A stretch of DNA of 55,265 nucleotides from Bradyrhizobium diversitatis (lineage in GTDB: Bacteria > Pseudomonadota > Alphaproteobacteria > Rhizobiales > Xanthobacteraceae), in contig NZ_JACEGD010000042.1 in assembly GCF_016031635.1 (NCBI RefSeq), positions 1-55,265 of the forward strand, read 5' to 3'. Below the pieces are notes generated by a model. It did no database searches. It was not told where the DNA came from and was given only the letters and a program-made list of their open reading frames with translations. Below, in pieces: positions 16,407 through 23,483 of the stretch. Every line of letters begins with the position of its first letter. The stretch's first letter is position 1. Position numbers and translations under genes: made by a program.

Positions 16407-17134
16407 CCGTGCCGCTCGCTGCCACGCTCGCCCGCCCGCCGGTGCAACCCGCCGACGATGCCCCGCATCTGCTGCTGGTCGACGACGACCGCCGCATCCG
16501 CGATCTGCTCTCGCGCTTTCTCGCCAGTGAGGGCTACCGCGTCACCACCGCGGCGAGCGCCGGCGATGCACGCTCGAAACTGCTGGGCCTGCATTTCGAC
16601 CTCCTGATCCTCGACGTCATGATGCCCGGCGAGACCGGCTTCGATCTCGCCCGCTTCATCCGGACCTCCTCCTCGGTGCCGATCGTGATGCTGACGGCGC
16701 GCCACGAACCGGAATCCCGCATCGAGGGCTTGCAGATCGGCGCTGACGATTACGTGGCAAAGCCGTTCGAGCCGCGCGAGCTCGCGCTGCGCATCAACAA
16801 CATCCTCAAGCGCGCCGCCCCGCCGCCACAGGTCGCGATCGCAGAGAAAATTGCCTTCGGTCCCTACGTCTACCATCTCGAGCGCGGCGAATTGCGCCAG
16901 GGCGAGGAGGTCATCCATCTCACCGACCGCGAGCGCGAGATGCTGCGGATTCTCTCGGAAACACCGGGAGAGACCGTGCCGCGCAGCGCGCTGACCGGCA
17001 ATGGCAGCGTCAACGAGCGTGCCGTCGACGTGCAGATCAACCGCCTCAGGCGCAAGATCGAGACCGACCCCGCCAATCCGCTATTTCTGCAGGCGGTGCG
17101 CGGCATCGGCTACCGGCTGGTGGCCTCGCCTTGA
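16403..17134 (+). CDS. OmpR/PhoB-type response regulator, PetR-like
   Basis: 243 residues from a GTG at 16403 (a second GTG is two codons later). The receiver domain covers ~21-135 with acidic pocket D27-D28-D29, phospho-acceptor Asp71 in L-L-I-L-D-V-M-M-P-G, T98 in M-L-T-A-R and Lys120 in V-A-K-P-F. The winged-helix output domain (~150-240) ends V-R-G-I-G-Y-R-L-V-A. It sits between a MarR regulator and a histidine kinase, and is very probably phosphorylated by that kinase (gap 24 bases). Confidence 0.95.
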   Translation: MTVPLAATLARPPVQPADDAPHLLLVDDDRRIRDLLSRFLASEGYRVTTAASAGDARSKLLGLHFDLLILDVMMPGETGFDLARFIRTSSSVPIVMLTARHEPESRIEGLQIGADDYVAKPFEPRELALRINNILKRAAPPPQVAIAEKIAFGPYVYHLERGELRQGEEVIHLTDREREMLRILSETPGETVPRSALTGNGSVNERAVDVQINRLRRKIETDPANPLFLQAVRGIGYRLVASP

Positions 17135-17158
17135 GACCCGAGCAGTGAAGCGCGACCG

Positions 17159-18547
17159 ATGAGCACGATCGATACCGGCCTGACGCTGCTGCGAAGCGCC
17201 GCCGGCCGCGTCTCCGCCGCCAATGGCTGGATGGGCAACGCGTTCAAGGGCTGGATGCCAACCGGCCTCTACGCCCGCGCGCTCCTCATCATGATCGTGC
17301 CGATGGTGGTGCTGCAATCGGTCGTCGCCTTCGTGTTCATGGAGCGGCACTGGAACACGGTGACGCGCAGATTGTCGGCTGCGGTGGTGCAGGACATCGC
17401 TGCGCTGATCGATGTCTACAAGGGCTATCCGCAGGACAAGGATCGCGACCAGATCCGCCGCATCGCCCAGCAGCGCCTCGGCCTCGTCGTCGATTTCCTG
17501 CCCGCCGGCGACATGCCGCCGCCGGGACCAAAACCGTTCTTCTCGCTGCTCGACCAGACACTGTCGGTGCAGCTCGGCCGCCAGATCGGGCGCTCGTTCT
17601 GGATCGACACGGTCGGCCGCTCCAACCTCGTCGAGATCCGCATCCAGCTCGACGACGCCGTGATGCGCGTGTTCGCGCAGCGCAGCGCTGCCTATGCCTC
17701 GAACTCGGAGATCTTCCTGTTCTGGATGGTCGGGACGTCCTCCATCCTCTTGATCGTCGCGGTGCTGTTCCTGCGCAACCAGATCAAGCCGATCCTGCGC
17801 CTTGCCGATGCCGCCGAGAGCTTCGGCAAGGGCCGCGAGGCGCCGAATTTCCGCCCGAGAGGCGCGCGCGAGGTGCGGCGCGCGGCAGTCGCCTTCCTCG
17901 AAATGAAGTCGCGCATCGAGCGCACCATGGAGCAGCGCACCGCGATGCTCGCCGGCGTCAGCCACGATCTGCGCACTATCCTGACCCGCTTCAAGCTCGA
18001 GCTGGCGCTGATCGGCGACAGTCCGGAGCTCGAGGGCATGCGCAAGGATGTCGACGAGATGTCGATGATGCTGGAGGATTACCTCGCCTTCGCCCGCGGT
18101 GATTCCGGCGAGCAGTCGCAGCCGACCGACATGGCCCAGGCCCTCGAAGAGCTGCGCAGCGATGCCGAACGCCACGGCCACAACGCGACCGTCGCATTCC
18201 ACGGCCTGCCCGTGGTGACGGTGAAGCCGGCCTCGTTCAAGCGCTGCCTCGCCAACCTCATCACCAACGCGGCGCGCTACGGCAAGAACATCGCCATCAC
18301 CGGCCAGCGCGATCACCGTTATTTGACCGTCACGATCGACGACGACGGCCCGGGCATTCCCGCTCACTTGCGCGAAGAGGTGTTCAAGCCGTTCCTGCGG
18401 CTGGACAACGCCCGCAACCAGGACGAAGGCGGCACCGGCCTCGGCCTTGCCATCGCCCGCGACATCGCCCGCTCGCATGGCGGCGACATCACGCTCGGCG
18501 ACAGCCCGATGGGCGGCTTGAGGGCGAGCGTGAGGATACCGGTGTAG
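17159..18547 (+). CDS. Membrane sensor histidine kinase, EnvZ-like
   Basis: 462 residues. TM1 is ~41-61 and TM2 ~184-206, flanking a periplasmic sensor domain of ~120 residues. HAMP follows (~207-260), then the phospho-acceptor His269 in G-V-S-H-D-L-R-T-I-L-T-R-F-K-L-E-L. The ATPase domain has the N box (N-L-I-T-N-A-A-R-Y-G), G1 (D-D-D-G-P-G-I-P) and G2 (G-T-G-L-G-L-A-I-A). All catalytic boxes are intact. Cognate partner of the upstream PetR-like regulator by position. Stimulus unknown. Confidence 0.95.
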   Translation: MSTIDTGLTLLRSAAGRVSAANGWMGNAFKGWMPTGLYARALLIMIVPMVVLQSVVAFVFMERHWNTVTRRLSAAVVQDIAALIDVYKGYPQDKDRDQIRRIAQQRLGLVVDFLPAGDMPPPGPKPFFSLLDQTLSVQLGRQIGRSFWIDTVGRSNLVEIRIQLDDAVMRVFAQRSAAYASNSEIFLFWMVGTSSILLIVAVLFLRNQIKPILRLADAAESFGKGREAPNFRPRGAREVRRAAVAFLEMKSRIERTMEQRTAMLAGVSHDLRTILTRFKLELALIGDSPELEGMRKDVDEMSMMLEDYLAFARGDSGEQSQPTDMAQALEELRSDAERHGHNATVAFHGLPVVTVKPASFKRCLANLITNAARYGKNIAITGQRDHRYLTVTIDDDGPGIPAHLREEVFKPFLRLDNARNQDEGGTGLGLAIARDIARSHGGDITLGDSPMGGLRASVRIPV

Positions 18548-18556
18548 CCTTTCTTA

Positions 18557-18693
18557 CCTCTCCCCGCTTGCGGGGAGAGGTCGAGTTCGATCGCAGATCG
18601 AATTCGAGTGAGGGGGTACAGGTCCCTTGACGACCGCACGTGTGGAGAGAGGCCCCTCACCCCAACCCTCTCCCCGTAAGAACGGGGCGAGGG
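18557..18693. repeat. Double-hairpin repeat after the histidine kinase, family D copy 2
   Basis: Opens with cctctccccgcttgcggggagagg and closes with ccctctccccgtaagaacggggcgaggg, with the inner inverted pair gttcgatc.gatcgaa between. Same design as 8247-8392. It separates the kinase from the convergent DUF3617 gene and probably ends both transcripts. Confidence 0.85.
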
Positions 18694-18735
18694 AGCGCAC
18701 CGATTTCCGCGCTACGGTCTCACGACCATCTCACT

Positions 18736-19266
18736 CTACTTCGGCAGCAGCGCCTTCAGCTTGTCCATGTCGCGCACGTTCATCTTGAAGCCGCCGGGCA
18801 TCACGATGTCGCCGGGCTTCTGGTCCGGCTTGCAGGCGCCCAGCCACTTGGCTTGCAGCGTCATGGTGCTATCCCGGCCGGCCGCGCCGGCGACGCCGCC
18901 TTGCGCGTGCGAGGTGGTCTTCACCGTGTAGGCCGAGTTGAAATCGCCCGTGATCTCGGCATGCGACGTCGTGCTGACGCCGGCGACGCTACATTCGGAA
19001 TCGCTGACATAGCCGGTCGCGGTCTTCTTGATCTCCTGCTTGGCGCAGATCTGCTTGGCCATCGGCGAGACGTTGTTGCTCATCTCCTTGTCGACGGTCT
19101 CGTCGGTGCAATGCTGCATGGTCATTTCGGGGACCGGCGAGCCGGTCGAGACCAGCTTCATTTCCCAAAGACCGGCCTTGCGCACCGGCAGGTCGTCGGC
19201 GCTGGCGCTGCCTGCCGACAACGCGAGGCAAAGCGTCGGGCCGAGCAAAGCGAGTTTGCGCGTCAT
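18736..19266 (-). CDS. DUF3617-family exported protein
   Basis: 176 residues with a clear signal peptide (MTRKLALLGPTLCLALSAGSASA, cleavage near residue 23-24). The mature part starts D-D-L-P-V-R-K-A-G-L-W-E-M-K-L, the G-L-W-E motif typical of DUF3617, and has five Cys after the signal, likely disulfide-paired in the periplasm. Function of the family is unknown. It is the upstream neighbour of another small exported protein on the same strand (19309-19611), 42 bases away. Confidence 0.85.
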   Translation of the reverse strand: MTRKLALLGPTLCLALSAGSASADDLPVRKAGLWEMKLVSTGSPVPEMTMQHCTDETVDKEMSNNVSPMAKQICAKQEIKKTATGYVSDSECSVAGVSTTSHAEITGDFNSAYTVKTTSHAQGGVAGAAGRDSTMTLQAKWLGACKPDQKPGDIVMPGGFKMNVRDMDKLKALLPK

Positions 19267-19308
19267 GTGGAGGGCTCCCGGCTGAGAGTGCCGACCTTCG
19301 GCAGCGCC

Positions 19309-19611
19309 TCAGTAAAGCGTCCGGATCGGCTGCTCGGCGGCACCATAGGGCACCCAGCGGCAGGCGAACGAGATGTAACCGCCGTCATAGCCCTGCACCG
19401 CGAGGAATTTGGCGACCTTGCCGTAGCGTGCGCAGTGATCGACCGCGACCTGACGCGCGTCGACCTGGGTCGCCATCGAATAGGCGATGATCCCGCCGGT
19501 GTCGTTGCCCTTGAACGGCGGCACCGGAAGAATGTCGGCCCGCGCCGACTGGCTCGCCATCATACCCAGGGCAAGAAGGCCAGCGGCCGCAATGATTCGC
19601 ATTCCCGTCAC
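19309..19611 (-). CDS. Small exported protein of unknown function
   Basis: 100 residues from 19611, or 97 from the second ATG at 19602 (MRIIAAAGLLALGMMASQSARA). The signal peptide probably ends at A-R-A. The mature region of ~70 residues has two Cys (in D-H-C-A-R-Y-G and S-F-A-C-R-W-V-P-Y-G), a pattern seen in small Bradyrhizobium exported proteins. No family is recognised. It reads toward the DUF3617 gene on the same strand and may be co-transcribed with it. Confidence 0.75.
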   Translation of the reverse strand: MTGMRIIAAAGLLALGMMASQSARADILPVPPFKGNDTGGIIAYSMATQVDARQVAVDHCARYGKVAKFLAVQGYDGGYISFACRWVPYGAAEQPIRTLY

Positions 19612-19786
19612 TCCAATTGGCTGGCGCCAGTCTACGGTGCCGGGATGGAAGTGAAAAGAACAGAAGCCCGGTTGGCCGCGACGTTCCGGTCAACTCCTCG
19701 CCAAGTGTTGCCGCGCTGCACTTGACCTGCCCCGGCCTTCGCGGCACCGTCTGAGCTTCGCAAGACTTAAGCTGTCTGGATTGACC

Positions 19787-20248
19787 ATGCGCGCCCCCTC
19801 CCCGAAATCGCTTCGCTTTGCTGCTCTGCTCGGCCTCATGTTCGGGGCGCTGTCGCTCGGCGAGGCAAGGGCCGCCAATCCGCTCGAGCTGAATTTCTGG
19901 CTGAGCGGACCGCGCTACGACGGCGCCGTCGTCGATTGCGACAAGGCCCTGCCGACGATCGCCACCCAGTTCTGGGAAAAAGAGAGCTCGTTCTGGAATT
20001 CCTCGTTGAAGATCACCAGCTTCTCCGCCGTTCGCGAGGTCGCGTTCCGACCCTGGCAGTCCGACAACATTCCGCGCCGCTTTTGCACCGGCGAGGCCCT
20101 GCTCAATGACGGCAAGGTGCGCAAGGTGCACTTCTCGATCATGGAGGATGGCGGCTTTGCCGGCTACGGCGACGGTGTCGAATGGTGCGTGGTCGGACTC
20201 GATCGCAACTGGGCCTATAATCCGGCCTGCCGCTCCGCCAAGCCCTGA
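19787..20248 (+). CDS. Exported protein of unknown function
   Basis: 153 residues from the ATG at 19787; the frame also has a TTG two codons earlier. A signal peptide (L-R-F-A-A-L-L-G-L-M-F-G-A-L-S-L, cleavage near A-R-A) is followed by a mature domain rich in Trp and Phe with Cys pairs (V-D-C-D-K-A, R-F-C-T-G-E, E-W-C-V-V-G, P-A-C-R-S). The even Cys number suggests periplasmic disulfides. I do not recognise a family. Tandem with the RNase T2 gene 119 bases downstream. Confidence 0.75.
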   Translation: MRAPSPKSLRFAALLGLMFGALSLGEARAANPLELNFWLSGPRYDGAVVDCDKALPTIATQFWEKESSFWNSSLKITSFSAVREVAFRPWQSDNIPRRFCTGEALLNDGKVRKVHFSIMEDGGFAGYGDGVEWCVVGLDRNWAYNPACRSAKP

Positions 20249-20367
20249 TCCGAAGAGCGTCTGATTCGGCTGATCAACCGGCGGACGACAGCCGGCTCGA
20301 ATTTTGTTCTTGAAATGTTCTCTTTGCCTGCTAGGCTGCGCGCACAGTCTAGTTGAGGGGCGTTGCC

Positions 20368-21060
20368 ATGTTTCATCCCAGATTGCGTTCGTTGTCCCGT
20401 CTGATGATCTCGCTGACCCTCGCCGCCGGGCTGGCAACGCTCGCCGGCGGCGCGAAAGCCCAGGACAAGCGGCAGAACGCACCGGGCGAGTTCGATTTCT
20501 ACGTGCTCGCGCTGTCGTGGTCGCCCTCGTTCTGCGAAGAGGCGGCCGAGCGCGGCGGCCGCTCCCAGATCCAGTGCGGCGGACGGCCCTACGCTTTCGT
20601 CGTGCATGGGCTGTGGCCGCAATATGAGAACGGCTTCCCGGAATATTGCCAGCGCCCGGCGCCGCGGCTGAACCGCAACATCGTGTCCTCGATGCTCGAT
20701 TTGATGCCGGCGCCGGGCCTGATCTTCAACGAATGGGACAAGCATGGCACCTGCTCCGGGCTCGAGGGCCGCAGCTATTTCGAGACGATCCGGAAAGCGC
20801 GCGCCGCGATCAAGATCCCGGCCGACTATCTCGATCTGTCGCAGGCCAAGACCGTGGCGCCGGCGGAGGTCGAGGAGGCCTTCATCAAGGCCAATCCGGG
20901 CCTCAGCAATGCCAGCATCTCGGTCACCTGCAACCGGACACGGCTGTCCGAGGTCCGCATCTGCCTCAGCAAGGACCTGCAGTTCCGCGCCTGCGACGAG
21001 ATCGAGCGCCGCGCCTGCCGCCGCGACCAGGTGACGATGCCGCCGATCAGGGGCGGGTAG
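20368..21060 (+). CDS. Periplasmic ribonuclease T2 family enzyme
   Basis: 230 residues from the ATG at 20368. The signal peptide ends near A-K-A-Q (residue 32). Both catalytic segments are present: CAS1 F-V-V-H-G-L-W-P-Q (His80) and CAS2 F-N-E-W-D-K-H-G-T-C (Glu122, Lys125, His126). Together these support general RNA cleavage through a 2',3'-cyclic phosphate, as in E. coli RNase I. Cys positions fit the conserved disulfides. The product should act in the periplasm or outside the cell, for instance in RNA scavenging. A family A repeat follows. Confidence 0.92.
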   Translation: MFHPRLRSLSRLMISLTLAAGLATLAGGAKAQDKRQNAPGEFDFYVLALSWSPSFCEEAAERGGRSQIQCGGRPYAFVVHGLWPQYENGFPEYCQRPAPRLNRNIVSSMLDLMPAPGLIFNEWDKHGTCSGLEGRSYFETIRKARAAIKIPADYLDLSQAKTVAPAEVEEAFIKANPGLSNASISVTCNRTRLSEVRICLSKDLQFRACDEIERRACRRDQVTMPPIRGG

Positions 21061-21069
21061 GATTGGTTC

Positions 21070-21180
21070 GCCGTCATTCCGGGGCGCGCGAAGCGTGAAC
21101 CCGGAATCCATCTCTCGGCGTTACCGGTAGCAAAAATGGATTCCGGGTTCGGTGCTGGCGCACCGCCCCGGAATGACGGC
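21070..21180. repeat. Palindromic intergenic repeat, family A copy 4
   Basis: The arms gccgtcattccgggg (21070-21084) and ccccggaatgacggc (21166-21180) enclose cccggaatccat / atggattccggg, like copy 2. It lies between the RNase T2 gene and rlmJ. Confidence 0.92.
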
Positions 21181-21216
21181 CGTTACTTTCGGCGCGCGAT
21201 GTCGTAACTGTCCGCC

Positions 21217-22077
21217 ATGAACTACCGACACGCCTTCCACGCCGGCAGCTTCGCCGACGTCATCAAGCACATCGTGCTGGCGCGCATCCTCACTTACTTG
21301 CAGGACAAGCCGGCAGCGTTCCGCGTCATCGACACCCATGCCGGCGCCGGCCTCTACGATCTCGACAGCGACGAGGCGCGCCGGGGCGGCGAATGGCTGA
21401 CCGGCATTGCGCGGCTGCTGCAGGCGCGCCTGTCGAACGAGACCGCGGCGCTGACCAAGCCCTATCTCGACATCGTCCGCGCCTTCAATCCGAAGGGCGA
21501 GCTCAAGGCCTATCCGGGCTCGCCGCTGATCGCGCGCGGCCTGCTCAGGCCGCAGGACCGGTTCGTCGCATGCGAACTCGAGCCGAAAGCGCGGAAAGCG
21601 CTGATCGACGTGCTGCGCCGCGACGAGCAGGCCCGCGTGGTCGATCTCGACGGCTGGATGGCACTGCCGGCCTTCGTGCCGCCGAAGGAGCGGCGCGGCC
21701 TCGTGCTGATCGACCCGCCCTTTGAGGCCAAGGACGAGTTCGAGCGGCTCGGCGGAGCCTTCTCGGCGGCTTTCGCGAAATGGCCAACCGGCATCTATGT
21801 CATTTGGTACCCGGCCAAGAACCGCCGCGCCACCGACACGCTGGCCCAGACGGTCGCGCGGCTCGCAGCTGCAGCAAAGCCCCCCGGGAAATGCCTGCGC
21901 CTCGAATTCAGCGTCGCGCCGCAGGCCGACAGCGCCGCCCTCACCTCCACCGGGCTCTTGATCGTCAATCCGCCCTATACGCTGCACGGCGAGCTCAAGA
22001 CCATCCTGCCCGAACTGGAAATACCACTTGGCCAGGGCGGAGCTGCCAGATTCCGATTGGAGGTACCCAAGCCTTAA
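21217..22077 (+). CDS. rlmJ: 23S rRNA (adenine(2030)-N6)-methyltransferase
   Basis: 286 residues. RlmJ methylates A2030 of 23S rRNA using SAM. It starts M-N-Y-R-H-A-F-H-A-G-S-F-A-D-V-I-K-H, the diagnostic family N-terminus, has the SAM loop D-T-H-A-G-A-G-L-Y at ~39-47, and the N6-methyltransferase motif IV as D-P-P-F (166-169) in V-L-I-D-P-P-F-E. Typical length. Appears monocistronic, between a repeat upstream and a 260-base gap before the cold-shock gene. Confidence 0.95.
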   Translation: MNYRHAFHAGSFADVIKHIVLARILTYLQDKPAAFRVIDTHAGAGLYDLDSDEARRGGEWLTGIARLLQARLSNETAALTKPYLDIVRAFNPKGELKAYPGSPLIARGLLRPQDRFVACELEPKARKALIDVLRRDEQARVVDLDGWMALPAFVPPKERRGLVLIDPPFEAKDEFERLGGAFSAAFAKWPTGIYVIWYPAKNRRATDTLAQTVARLAAAAKPPGKCLRLEFSVAPQADSAALTSTGLLIVNPPYTLHGELKTILPELEIPLGQGGAARFRLEVPKP

Positions 22078-22339
22078 AGCCAAGCCGTAACACTCCGGCA
22101 TTCTTGGGAAAAATATGCAGGACCGGTAGTCAATCTGCGAAGAACCGTATTATGCTGTTTCCGTGACTGGCTTTACGTTCCGCTTCCGCGAATGGTTGCG
22201 GCGGAGTGAAGGCCTAAGAAAGATCCGGCCGGACCGATGGTCCGTTCAAGGATGGCCAGCTCCCGGGCTCCGTAAGGCCCGGTCATGTCGTGACGTGAAT
22301 CTGCGTCGCGGCGGAGGAGCAATGAGGGGGAGTTTCCCG
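22078..22339 (+). promoter_or_regulatory. Upstream region and probable long leader of the cold-shock gene
   Basis: 262 bases without a credible gene. Cold-shock mRNAs commonly carry long structured leaders. Seen here are inverted segments such as ccgatggtccg and gagctcccgggctc-like palindromic blocks around 22250-22285, and two purine-rich ribosome sites just before the possible starts. Assignment as a leader is inferred from family habit. Confidence 0.4.
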
Positions 22340-22555
22340 ATGGCCATGACGGGAACGGTCAAGTTCTTCAACGGCGAGCGCGGCTACGGCTTCATCAAGC
22401 CTGATGATGGCGGTCGCGATGTCTTCGTTCACATCACCGCTGTGGAGCGGGCGGGACTGAAGGACCTTGCCGAAGGACAGCGTATCACTTTCGAAGTCGA
22501 ACCGGACAAGAAGGGGAAAGGCCCGAAGGCGGTCAATTTGGTGATCCTCGCTTAG
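22340..22555 (+). CDS. Cold-shock domain protein
   Basis: 71 residues from the ATG at 22340 (MAMTGTVKFFNGERGYGF). A second ATG at 22322 lies right after ggaggag and would add six residues; both are possible. A single CSD that binds single-stranded RNA/DNA: RNP1 is G-Y-G-F-I-K-P and RNP2 is V-F-V-H-I. The C-terminal V-E-P-D-K-K-G-K-G-P-K-A is basic. The variants at the aromatic surface (E-R in place of K-x after N-G) are common in rhizobial paralogues. The gene ends at a bidirectional terminator shared with the porin gene. Confidence 0.93.
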   Translation: MAMTGTVKFFNGERGYGFIKPDDGGRDVFVHITAVERAGLKDLAEGQRITFEVEPDKKGKGPKAVNLVILA

Positions 22556-22567
22556 CGAGCCTGACGC

Positions 22568-22597
22568 AAAAAAATCCCGACCGCGAGCGGCCGGGAG
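22568..22597. terminator. Bidirectional intrinsic terminator between csp and porin genes
   Basis: The stem tcccg.ccgc / gcgg.cggga (22575-22596) with one A:C mismatch has a run of seven A before it, so on the minus strand the hairpin is followed by seven T: a classic terminator for the porin. On the plus strand it ends the csp transcript, with a weaker T-rich stretch further on. Confidence 0.88.
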
Positions 22598-22625
22598 GCT
22601 GGTCCGGTATTTTCTTCTTGAGACG

Positions 22626-23249
22626 TCAGAAGTGATAGTTCACGCCTGCGCGGACAACGCTGGCGCTATAGCCGTTGGACACGCCCGTAATCGCGAACTG
22701 ACTCGTGGACAGATCGATGTAGAGATATTCGAGCTTGACGCTCCAGTTCGGCGCGAGGCCCACTTCCGCGCCGGCACCAATGGTCCAGCCCGCGGTGGTA
22801 TGCGACTCCGTCCAGCCGAAGGTCTGCCCACGCAGCTCGCCGAACGCAAGGCCGGCGGTGCCGTAGAACAGCACGTTGCTGAACGCATATCCCGCGCGGC
22901 CGCGCAGGGTACCGAACCACGGATTGGAGAATTTCCACGGCGCGAAGGTGTCGTCGGCGCCCGCGGCCTGGATGTCGCCCTCGACACCGAACACCCACGG
23001 GCCGTTCTGGAAATTGTAGCCGGCTTGCACACCGCCGACGAAGCCCGACGGCTTCGAGGGGTTGTTGTCCACCGAGCCCCATTCATAGCCGATGTTGCCG
23101 CCGAGATAGGGACCTGCCCAGCTATAGGCATTGAGCGGCTGGTTGACGGTATAGGGCGCACGTTGCCCATAACTGAGATCGGCGGCTTCTGCCGAAGCCG
23201 TCCAGCCGGCCGCAACCAACGCGGCCGCGCCCACAACGAGCCCCTTCAT
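22626..23249 (-). CDS. Outer-membrane beta-barrel protein, Omp25/Omp31 family
   Basis: 207 residues from the ATG at 23249 behind ggagtgagtg; a GTG one codon earlier is also in frame. Signal peptide MKGLVVGAAALVAAGWTASAEAAD. The mature protein has the alternating pattern of an 8-stranded barrel (W-A-G-P-Y-L-G-G-N-I-G-Y, G-V-Q-A-G-Y-N-F, G-V-E-G-D-I-Q, G-R-A-G-Y-A, K-L-E-Y-L-Y) and a C-terminal Phe (V-N-Y-H-F) for BAM-dependent insertion. This is the rhizobial and Brucella Omp25/31 group of structural outer-membrane proteins. CtrA-like boxes lie 115-150 bases upstream. Confidence 0.92.
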   Translation of the reverse strand: MKGLVVGAAALVAAGWTASAEAADLSYGQRAPYTVNQPLNAYSWAGPYLGGNIGYEWGSVDNNPSKPSGFVGGVQAGYNFQNGPWVFGVEGDIQAAGADDTFAPWKFSNPWFGTLRGRAGYAFSNVLFYGTAGLAFGELRGQTFGWTESHTTAGWTIGAGAEVGLAPNWSVKLEYLYIDLSTSQFAITGVSNGYSASVVRAGVNYHF

Positions 23250-23356
23250 CACTCACTCCAACGCAACTGTCGCAACCTGCGCGATGCCTGCGCCGCCGCG
23301 CCGGCCCTGCATGGTTACGGAACCAAGAACTTTTCGCGTAGGATTTATCGAGAGTT

Positions 23357-23406
23357 TTAAGTTAAAGGGCTGTTAAGTCGGGTTACTGCGCTGTTAACAG
23401 ACTTAA
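23357..23406. promoter_or_regulatory. Two CtrA-like boxes in the porin/uvrC intergenic region
   Basis: 23362-23376 reads ttaa-agggctg-ttaa, an exact TTAA-N7-TTAA, and 23383-23397 reads ttac-tgcgctg-ttaa, a one-mismatch copy. Further TTAA half-sites are at 23357 and 23403. Five TTAA in 50 bases is unusual for this GC-rich DNA. The boxes lie upstream of both the porin (minus) and uvrC (plus). CtrA is the master cell-cycle regulator of alphaproteobacteria and this is its consensus. Confidence 0.6.
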
Positions 23407-23483
23407 GGAAGCGTTACCGGGACCTGTGCGTGCGGCAGGGCCGGAACTTCAAATCGACACCCCCAGCGCCTAAATTCGTCCCC

